From contig JAIOQF010000009.1 of NCBI GenBank assembly GCA_021413535.1, forward strand, positions 1 to 13,134: DNA of 13,134 nt. The letters are read 5' to 3'. The DNA comes from Verrucomicrobiota bacterium (GTDB lineage Bacteria > Verrucomicrobiota > Verrucomicrobiia > Verrucomicrobiales > Verrucomicrobiaceae). The notes beneath the pieces were generated by a model. That model was not told the DNA's origin. It worked only from the letters and a program-made list of their open reading frames with translations, and ran no database searches. This document shows, one piece after another, positions 6,677-12,484 of this stretch (its first letter is position 1; each line of letters opens with the position of its first letter). Position numbers and translations under genes: made by a program.

Positions 6677-7033
6677 ATGGCTGTTATCAATCGCAAAGAG
6701 CGCCACCGCGCCATTCACAAGCGCGTTCGCAAGAACGTCCAAGGCACTGCGGAACGTCCGCGCCTCGCTGTTCACTTTTCCAATCGCAGGGTTTACTCCC
6801 AGATTATCGACGACGTGAAGCAGCACACCTTGTGCGCCGCTTCCACCTTGGAAAAACTCCTTCTGGCTGACAAGGCCACCAAGGAAACCGCCGCCAAAAT
6901 CGGCGAAGCCATCGCTGAACGCGCTCTCGCTGCCGGCATCACCTCCGTTGTCTTCGACCGCGGTGGATTCAAGTTTCACGGCAAAGTCAAGGCGCTCGCC
7001 GATGCCGCCCGCGCCAAGGGCCTCAAATTCTAA
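6677..7033 (+). CDS. rplR: 50S ribosomal protein L18
   Basis: L18 binds 5S rRNA together with L5. The 118-residue product shows RKERHRAIHKRVRKNVQGT, ERPRLAVHFSNRRVYSQIID (residues 26-45) and the C-terminal FDRGGFKFHGKVKALADAAR segment, all typical of L18. It lies 15 bases after rplF and 18 before rpsE. There is no Shine-Dalgarno site; the leader is A/T-rich. Confidence 0.97.
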   Translation: MAVINRKERHRAIHKRVRKNVQGTAERPRLAVHFSNRRVYSQIIDDVKQHTLCAASTLEKLLLADKATKETAAKIGEAIAERALAAGITSVVFDRGGFKFHGKVKALADAARAKGLKF

Positions 7034-7051
7034 ATCACGCACCTAAGCATT

Positions 7052-7603
7052 ATGGCCCTCGTCGAAACAAAATCTTCCAGCTACCGCCCCTCCGAACCCG
7101 CTCCAGGCGGTGAATCCTCCCGACCTGAATTCGTGGAGAAAGTCGTCTTCATCAATCGTTGTGCCAAGGTCGTCAAAGGCGGTCGTCGCTTCAGCTTCAG
7201 CGCTCTCGTGGTCGTAGGTGATCAGCAAGGCCGCGTCGGCCTGGGCTTCGGCAAGGCCAAGGAAGTCGCCGATGCCATCAAAAAAGGCAGCGAGCACTCC
7301 CGTCGCAATCTGGTTCACGTCAACTTGCTCAACAACACCATCCCGCATGAAGTCGTCGGCATCCATGGTGGCGGCCACATCCTGCTCAAGCCCGCTTCCC
7401 CAGGAACGGGCGTCATTGCGGGCGGTGGTGTCCGCGCCGTTTGCGAAGCCGTCGGCTTAAAAGACGTGCTCTCAAAGTCCCTCGGCTCCAGCAATCACGC
7501 CAATGTCGTCAAGGCCACCCTTCATGCCATGAGCATGTTGCGGATGCCTGACGAAGTCTTCCGCAGTCGCGGCAAGAAAACGCCTGAAAAAAAGGCGATC
7601 TGA
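7052..7603 (+). CDS. rpsE: 30S ribosomal protein S5
   Basis: S5 is a small-subunit protein that contributes to decoding accuracy and mRNA unwinding. The 183-residue product contains the dsRNA-binding-like domain VVFINRCAKVVKGGRRFSFS, GRVGLGFGKAKEVADAIKKG, and the second domain PHEVVGIHGGGHILLKPASP, GTGVIAGGGVRAVCEAVGLK and KSLGSSNHANVVKATL. About 26 residues rich in Ser, Pro and Glu precede the core. No Shine-Dalgarno site is visible. It is followed after 30 bases by rplO, so rpmD, usually found between them, is missing. Confidence 0.98.
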   Translation: MALVETKSSSYRPSEPAPGGESSRPEFVEKVVFINRCAKVVKGGRRFSFSALVVVGDQQGRVGLGFGKAKEVADAIKKGSEHSRRNLVHVNLLNNTIPHEVVGIHGGGHILLKPASPGTGVIAGGGVRAVCEAVGLKDVLSKSLGSSNHANVVKATLHAMSMLRMPDEVFRSRGKKTPEKKAI

Positions 7604-7633
7604 TCCAACCCCACGCACCCATTTGCATCTATC

Positions 7634-8182
7634 ATGAGGCTTCACACACTCAAACCAGCTCCCGGCTCCACGAAGCGCAAAAAGCGCGTCGGTCGTGGTG
7701 AAAGCTCCGGACACGGCAAGACTTCCGGTCGCGGACACAAAGGACAAAAGGCCCGCTCCGGCAGCGCCATCCGTCCAGGCTTCGAAGGCGGCCAGATGCC
7801 CCTCTATCGCCGACTTCCGAAGAAGGGTTTCAACAACAACGCGTTCAAGACCGTCTACGCTGTCTACAACTTGGATCGTCTGGCCGATCATTTCGATGAT
7901 GGCGCAACCATCAATGAGGCTAGCCTGCGTGAAAAGAATATCCTCAAGGGCCGCTGGCGCCACAAGTGGGATGGCATCAAGATTCTCGGCGAAGGTGAAC
8001 TGGCCAAAAAGTGGACCGTTGAAGTCGACAAGATCAGCACCACTGCCCGTCAAAAAATCGAAGCCGCCGGTGGCTCCGTCACGCTTATCTTCCGCACGCT
8101 CAAAGACGCTGCTGATGCCAAAGCTGCTGTGGAAACAGCCGAGAAATCAGCCGCCTATGCGGCGAAAACAAAGGCTGAATGA
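7634..8182 (+). CDS. rplO: 50S ribosomal protein L15
   Basis: L15 is a large-subunit assembly protein with a long basic N-terminal extension that threads into 23S rRNA. The 182-residue product starts MRLHTLKPAPGSTKRKKRVG. It carries GRGESSGHGKTSGRGHKGQK (residues 21-40), then RPGFEGGQMPLYRRLPKKGF and the C-terminal KIEAAGGSVTLI signature of L15. It is longer than E. coli L15 (about 144): there is extra sequence in the middle and an Ala/Lys-rich tail. The last codons (KAE) fall inside a direct repeat AAGGCTGA (8171-8178 and 8185-8192), so repeat DNA may have reached the gene's 3' end. Confidence 0.97.
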   Translation: MRLHTLKPAPGSTKRKKRVGRGESSGHGKTSGRGHKGQKARSGSAIRPGFEGGQMPLYRRLPKKGFNNNAFKTVYAVYNLDRLADHFDDGATINEASLREKNILKGRWRHKWDGIKILGEGELAKKWTVEVDKISTTARQKIEAAGGSVTLIFRTLKDAADAKAAVETAEKSAAYAAKTKAE

Positions 8183-8260
8183 TGAAGGCTGAAGGATGAA
8201 AATCAGAGAGATCATCCTTTCAGTCAGTTCATCCTTCAACCTTCCTCCCTCATCCTTTCC
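8171..8260 (+). repeat. Inverted-repeat spacer between rplO and secY (word GAAGGATGA / TCATCCTTC)
   Basis: AAGGCTGA is repeated with a 14-base period at 8171 and 8185, overlapping the rplO stop codon. CTGAAGGATGA (8189-8199) faces TCATCCTTTCAG (8212-8223), which is complementary with one extra T. A second arm, TCATCCTTC (8229-8237), and a third partial one, TCATCCTTT (8250-8258), follow. The downstream half is pyrimidine-rich and ends about 10 bases before the secY ATG. No T-run terminator or promoter stands out. Confidence 0.8.
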
Positions 8261-8266
8261 GATTAG

Positions 8267-9763
8267 ATGATTTCTGCCTTCGTCAATAGCTTCAAAATTC
8301 CCGACCTTCGTCAGCGCATCCTTTTCACGCTGGCCATGATTGTGGTCGTCCGTGCCGGCTACGCCATCACCATCCCGGGAGTGAACCCGCACGTGCTCCA
8401 AGCCTGGGTGGCCAGTCGCGCCGCAGATAATTCGCCTGCTGCAGCCATCGCCGCGCTCATGAACGTCTTTAGCGGTGGTGGACTCGCCAAGTGCGCCGTC
8501 TTTGCCCTGGGCATCATGCCCTACATCAGCGCATCCATCATGATGCAGCTTCTTACTGCGGTTGTGCCCTCCTTCAGCAAGCTGGCGCGCGAAGATGGCG
8601 GTCGTCAAAAAATCAACCAGTGGACTCGTTACGCCACGGTCTTTCTTTGCGTGTTCCAAGGATATCTCTTGGTCGCTTCACTAAAAAATCCCGGGCAGAA
8701 TATTTTCCTTCACGGCCTGGAAGCCGTCATGAAGGATCACGGCCCGCTGGTGCCGCATTTCGGCCTCGGCTTCCTCTTCACTGGCGTCGCCACCATCACT
8801 GCGGGCAGTCTCTTTATCATGTGGCTGGGTGAACAGATCACCGAGCGCGGCATCGGCAACGGCATCTCGCTTCTCATTGCCATCAACATCGTCTCCGATC
8901 TTCCCGGCGCCCTTGTCAACGTCTGGCAGACTTACATCGGCAAGCCTGGTGCCGGTGCGTCCGACGCCCTCACAGTGCTCATGCTCGTCGTGGTGCTCAT
9001 CTCAGTGATCGCAGGTATCATCGCCCTGACCCAGGCTCAGCGAAGAATCGCCATTCAATACGCCAAGCGTGTCGTCGGTCGCAAGGTCTACGGTGGCCAG
9101 ACCCAATACATGCCGCTCAAGGTGAACTATGCGGGCGTCATGCCCATCATCTTCGCGCAGGCCATCGTCTTGTTTCCTTCACAGATTGTCAGCTTCATGT
9201 TCCCAGACAATCGCAACGTTGTCATCTGGTCACAATGGCTCACCTCGGGCTGGCCTTATGTGATCATCTCCACCGGACTTATCTTCTTCTTCAGCTACTT
9301 CTGGGTCGCCACCATGTTCCAGCCGAATCAAATTTCCGAAGACTTGAAAAAAGGCGGCGGTTACGTTCCCGGTGTTCGTCCCGGCAAACCTACCGCTGAT
9401 TTCCTCGACTACACCATGAGCCGCCTCACCTTCGCCGGTGCTGCCTTCCTCACCCTGATCTACGTGCTGCCGCTCCTGCTTCAGCGCTGGTTGGAACTCA
9501 GTCCGCGCGTCAGCCAGTTCTTCGGCGGCACCAGCATCCTGATTCTTGTCGGCGTCGTGCTTGATGTCATGCGTCAGGTTGAAACCCACCTGTTGCAGCG
9601 CCATTACGATGGTTTCCTGCGCAAAGGAAAAATCCGCGGTCGGTTCGACCGCGCCACTTCCGGTGGCCTGGCGGCAAATCCCAAGCTGGTTGTTGCGCTC
9701 TGGATAACGATCTCCGTCGTGACGCTCATCGGCCTGGTTTACGCGCTGATGCACGGACATTGA
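8267..9763 (+). CDS. secY: Preprotein translocase subunit SecY, with extra C-terminal helix
   Basis: SecY forms the protein-conducting channel of the inner membrane with SecE and SecG. The 498-residue product has the family landmarks: FSGGGLAKCAVFALGIMPYI (68-87, plug and TM2), GEQITERGIGNGISLLI (188-204), RRIAIQYAKRVVGRKVYGGQ (259-278), QISEDLKKGGGYVPGVRPG (355-373), GGTSILILVGVVLDVMRQVE (420-439) and YDGFLRKGKIRGR (447-459). Most SecY proteins end near this last motif (E. coli, 443 residues). Here about 39 more residues follow, with a hydrophobic stretch at 474-494 that looks like an eleventh membrane helix. The start has no Shine-Dalgarno site; the leader is the pyrimidine-rich arm of an inverted repeat. 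It follows rplO in canonical order, but adk does not follow it. Confidence 0.97.
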   Translation: MISAFVNSFKIPDLRQRILFTLAMIVVVRAGYAITIPGVNPHVLQAWVASRAADNSPAAAIAALMNVFSGGGLAKCAVFALGIMPYISASIMMQLLTAVVPSFSKLAREDGGRQKINQWTRYATVFLCVFQGYLLVASLKNPGQNIFLHGLEAVMKDHGPLVPHFGLGFLFTGVATITAGSLFIMWLGEQITERGIGNGISLLIAINIVSDLPGALVNVWQTYIGKPGAGASDALTVLMLVVVLISVIAGIIALTQAQRRIAIQYAKRVVGRKVYGGQTQYMPLKVNYAGVMPIIFAQAIVLFPSQIVSFMFPDNRNVVIWSQWLTSGWPYVIISTGLIFFFSYFWVATMFQPNQISEDLKKGGGYVPGVRPGKPTADFLDYTMSRLTFAGAAFLTLIYVLPLLLQRWLELSPRVSQFFGGTSILILVGVVLDVMRQVETHLLQRHYDGFLRKGKIRGRFDRATSGGLAANPKLVVALWITISVVTLIGLVYALMHGH

Positions 9764-9773
9764 TGCTCAGAAG

Positions 9774-9926
9774 TCGGAATGCGGAATAGAAATCGCAACG
9801 GTCTGTTCCGTGTCAGATGTGTGATCATTCCACCTTCGTTTCGTCGCAAGTTCAATCGAGCCTGTATGCCGACCACTGATCACTGGCTTCTGAATTTCGC
9901 ATTCCGAATTCTCCATTCCGCATTCG
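9774..9926 (+). repeat. Inverted-repeat spacer between secY and map (word GGAATGCGGAAT / ATTCCGCATTC)
   Basis: GAATGCGGAAT (9777-9787) is exactly complementary to ATTCCGCATTC (9915-9925), which ends one base before the map ATG. TCGGAATGCG (9774-9783) also matches CGCATTCCGA (9898-9907), so the downstream arm is partly duplicated. About 110 bases without obvious genes lie between the arms, including TGATCA-containing words at 9822 and 9878. No Shine-Dalgarno site precedes map. Confidence 0.8.
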
Positions 9927-10751
9927 ATGTCCCTCTCGTTTGATCGCATCCCCACCCGCCACGGCAAGGCGCTCGATGGACTCCGCCGTGCTTGCGGCCT
10001 CGGACGCGACATCCTGCTGAAGGCCGCCGCGCTTGTTCAGCCCGGTATCACCACAGGCGAGATCGACCGCTTTGTCGCTGCGGAGCTCAAAGTTGCGGGG
10101 GCCACCAGCGCGTTCCTCAATTATAAAGTCGGTAGCAAAAGATTTCCCGGCAACATCTGCATCGGACTCAATGAAGAAGTCGTTCACGGCATCGGCAGCA
10201 CCCGCGAAATCAAACCCGGCGATATCGTCAAGATAGACGTCGGTCTCAGTAAAGATGGCTGGATTGGTGACAACGCGCTGACCATTCCCGTTCCACCCAT
10301 TGCGCCCGATGTGCAGAAACTGCTCTCTGCCACTGAGGATGCACTCGACATCGCCATCGACTGGGCGCGCGACGGACTCATGTTGGGCGACCTCTGTCAC
10401 TCCGTAGAAAATTACGTCAGCCGTTTCGGTCTCACTGTCGTGCGTGATTTCGTTGGACACGGAGTTGGTCGAAAACTTCACGAGGAACCGCAAGTGCCCA
10501 ACTACGGCACCAAGGGCGCCAAGCCCCGTTTGCGCGCCGGCATGACCATCGCCATCGAGCCCATGATCAATCTTGGCGTCGAACAGACTCGGACACTGGA
10601 AGATGGCTGGACTGTCGTCACACTGGATCGCAAACCGAGTGCGCATTACGAGCACGTCGTGCTCATCACTACTGGCGACCCCGAGGTTCTCACCTGGCGC
10701 GAGCGCACCAACCCGCCGCTGACGCAGCCGCTCTCAAGAACAGTGGCTTAA
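9927..10751 (+). CDS. map: Methionine aminopeptidase, type I
   Basis: This cytoplasmic dimetal protease removes the initiator methionine from nascent proteins. In the 274-residue product the five expected metal ligands are Asp104 (VKIDVG), Asp115 (IGDNAL), His178 (GHGVG), Glu211 (IEPM) and Glu242 (YEH). The substrate-contacting His87 lies in EEVVHGIG. The core has no N-terminal SEC-C zinc extension. A tail of about 20 residues after the usual end (VLTWRERTNPP and onward) is not typical. The start is chosen because it begins just before the first helix; it lacks a Shine-Dalgarno site. Its place after secY agrees with the spc cluster, where its action on nascent chains complements ribosome synthesis. 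Confidence 0.97.
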   Translation: MSLSFDRIPTRHGKALDGLRRACGLGRDILLKAAALVQPGITTGEIDRFVAAELKVAGATSAFLNYKVGSKRFPGNICIGLNEEVVHGIGSTREIKPGDIVKIDVGLSKDGWIGDNALTIPVPPIAPDVQKLLSATEDALDIAIDWARDGLMLGDLCHSVENYVSRFGLTVVRDFVGHGVGRKLHEEPQVPNYGTKGAKPRLRAGMTIAIEPMINLGVEQTRTLEDGWTVVTLDRKPSAHYEHVVLITTGDPEVLTWRERTNPPLTQPLSRTVA

Positions 10752-10753
10752 AG

Positions 10754-10830
10754 AAGACGCGAGAGGGGAGACGCGAAGACGCGGAGAGTTTTGCGTTGAA
10801 TTCATCGTCTCCGCGTCTCATCGTCTTCCC
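10754..10830 (+). repeat. Inverted-repeat spacer between map and hisA (word AGACGCGGAGA / TCTCCGCGTCT)
   Basis: AGACGCGGAGA (10777-10787) is exactly complementary to TCTCCGCGTCT (10808-10818). The left side also repeats AGACGCG at about 10755 and 10770, and the right side continues with CATCGTCTTCCC. The left arm starts directly after the map stop codon, and the right arm runs, pyrimidine-rich, nearly to the hisA ATG. The 20 bases between the two perfect arms contain nothing recognisable. Confidence 0.8.
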
Positions 10831-10844
10831 ATCTCCCACTCTTC

Positions 10845-11638
10845 ATGCCTACTCGCTTCCGTCCCTGCATTGATCTTCACGAAGGCAAAGTGAAGCAGCT
10901 CGTCGGCTCCACGCTCAGTGAAGGGAGCGCGGGCGTCTCGCCCGTGCCGGATCTCAAAACTAATTTCGTCAGCAACAAACCCGCGAGCTGGTATGCTGAA
11001 CTCTATCAACGCGACTCACTGATTGGCGGTCACGTCATCATGCTCGGGAAGGGGAATGATGCTGCCGCGCGTTCGGCTTTGGCAGCTTATCCCGGCGGAC
11101 TGCAAGTCGGCGGCGGGATCAATCCCGGCAACGCCAGGCTCTGGCTCGATGACGGTGCCACTCACGTCATTGTCACTTCATGGCTCTTCGACGAGCACGC
11201 GAAATTCCAGCAATCAAAGCTCGATGCCATGGTGAAGGCGGTGGGCGTGGAGCGACTGGTGATTGATCTGAGTTGCAGGCCACATCAGACGGCTGGGTGG
11301 TGGCCATGAATCGTTGGCAGACGCTTACCGATCTCGTCGTGGACAAGGATCTCATAACTCGGTTCGCTCCATATTGCGCCGAGTTTCTTATTCATGCCGT
11401 TGATGTGGAGGGCAAGTGCCAGGGGATCGACGAAGCGCTGGTGCGCTGTCTGGGAGTTTGGGGTGACCAGCCTGTCACCTACGCCGGCGGTGCGCGTGAT
11501 TTGAACGATCTGGCCCGCGTGCAACAGCTCAGTGCCGGCAAGGTGGATGTCACCATCGGCAGCGCGCTGGATATCTTCGGGGGTAGTGCAAGTTATGAAG
11601 ACTGCGTGGCGTTCAATCGACGCAATCAGACTAAATGA
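10845..11638 (+). pseudogene. hisA: Eukaryotic-type HisA (ProFAR isomerase), split by a frameshift
   Basis: HisA converts ProFAR to PRFAR in histidine synthesis; the fold is a TIM barrel. The first frame (10845-11309) gives residues 1-145 ending in VIDLSCR and then a short out-of-frame tail. The sequence resumes in another frame with TSDGWVVAMNRWQTLTD and runs to 11638, with AGGARDLNDL and GKVDVTIGSALDIFGG. From memory, yeast HIS6 reads DLSCRKTQDGRW at this point, so one codon with one base missing near 11280 explains the break. The total, 794 bases plus one, would encode 264 residues, close to yeast. The candidate catalytic Asp10 and Asp141 are both present. The downstream half could start at ATG 11306, which overlaps the upstream TGA (ATGA). 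It may be a real mutation, a sequencing error or a coupled split gene. Confidence 0.85.
10927..10947 (+). repeat. GC-rich palindrome inside hisA
   Basis: CGGGCG (10930-10935) and CGCCCG (10939-10944) flank TCT. The stem extends outward by three more pairs, one a G-T wobble, to nine in total. It encodes SAGVSPVP at HisA residues 28-35, in a variable loop where yeast HIS6 is a few residues shorter. The minus strand would read GRDARAP, a phrase I recall from spurious proteins in Verrucomicrobiota genomes, which suggests a dispersed palindromic repeat inserted in frame. That last point is from memory only. Confidence 0.6.
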
Positions 11639-11743
11639 ACCCATGAGCCAATCACTGCCATTGATGGCGCGCAACGGGCTCGTAAGCACAAGCCGCGCGA
11701 TGTTTGCGCTTGACTGAATTCAGGTTTTTGGCAAGATCAGGGT

Positions 11744-12337
11744 ATGAAGCCCCACCTTTGCATCGCGCTTGCTTTCGGTAGTTTTGCCCTCATCCAGTCA
11801 GTTGCCGCAGATACGGTGCGAGTGGCCATGATCACCCAGACGACCAAGGCGGATCTGCGGACTAACTCGCCCGACCGCTCCGTTGGCCCGCGCGACATGG
11901 AAGCCGGTCAAGTGTATGAAGCTTCAGCTGTGAAAGGCTTGATGACCGGGCTTAAGATCGATGCCGAACATACGGCCTATCTGTCCACGAGCTACCTGAA
12001 ATTCCGGGAGTGCACGCCTGCCGAGCTTGAAGAGGCAAAGAAAAAGTTCAACGTCGATCTCGGCGCCGAGCGCAAGGTGGTCTTCGCTGCAGCCCAGAAA
12101 GGTCTTGCCAAGGCGCAAGCTCAGGGCTGCGCCACCTGCCCAAAAGTCCGCGCAGGGGCGGGTGCCACCTTGCAGCGTGTTTACAACGAACGGAGCAAGG
12201 GGCTGAAGATTGTTTCGCAAAAAGAGAAGGCGCAGCTCGCCGAGGCGAGAGCGTGGATGGGCCTCGAATCGACAAATACCTCATCCGTCGGCTTCGTCAC
12301 CGCGCAAAGGCGGGAGACGTCGGCAGGCCTTAAGTGA
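11744..12337 (+). CDS. Small exported protein of unknown function with a CxxC pair
   Basis: I do not recognise this 197-residue protein. Residues 1-22 look like a Sec signal peptide (hydrophobic core 5-19, probable cleavage SVAA before DT). The mature part begins with a beta-like stretch (TVRVAMITQTTKADL) and a GQVYEASAVKGLMTGLKI segment, which could be a small SH3-like fold. Then come Lys/Ala/Glu-rich helices (about 91-128 and 150-172). Cys129 and Cys132 form CATC, with another Cys at 90, so a disulfide or haem/metal site is possible but lacks the CxxCH needed for cytochrome c. There is no clear Shine-Dalgarno site. It lies 105 bases after hisA in the same direction, with a 10-bp hairpin downstream. 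A role in the periplasm or envelope is inferred only from the signal peptide. Confidence 0.75.
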   Translation: MKPHLCIALAFGSFALIQSVAADTVRVAMITQTTKADLRTNSPDRSVGPRDMEAGQVYEASAVKGLMTGLKIDAEHTAYLSTSYLKFRECTPAELEEAKKKFNVDLGAERKVVFAAAQKGLAKAQAQGCATCPKVRAGAGATLQRVYNERSKGLKIVSQKEKAQLAEARAWMGLESTNTSSVGFVTAQRRETSAGLK

Positions 12338-12349
12338 GTTCGCTGTTGA

Positions 12350-12372
12350 GCAGCGGCAAAAATTGCCGCTGC
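12350..12372 (+). other. 10-bp perfect hairpin after the exported-protein gene
   Basis: GCAGCGGCAA (12350-12359) is fully complementary to TTGCCGCTGC (12363-12372) around a three-base AAA loop, 12 bases after the stop codon. It could help end the transcript or protect its 3' end. No T-run follows, so it is not a standard intrinsic terminator; a dispersed palindromic repeat is equally possible. The rest of the spacer to 12484 shows nothing else. Confidence 0.6.
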
Positions 12373-12484
12373 GCGGAAAGGGTTTAGTCGGCGGTAGAAT
12401 TCGCGCTGCTCCTTGAAAAGTCAGTGCCACTTTCGGGTTGAATTAGTGGTCTCATCGTCTCGACTCACTTGATTTCATCCCTCC

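Noticed and set aside
10818..11009. Minus-strand open frame reading GRDARAP across hisA
   Set aside because: It is the reverse reading of the palindrome in hisA, not a gene.
11710..11738. Possible promoter with TTGACT before the exported-protein gene at 11744
   Set aside because: The matching -10 candidate is poor and would sit only a few bases from the start codon.
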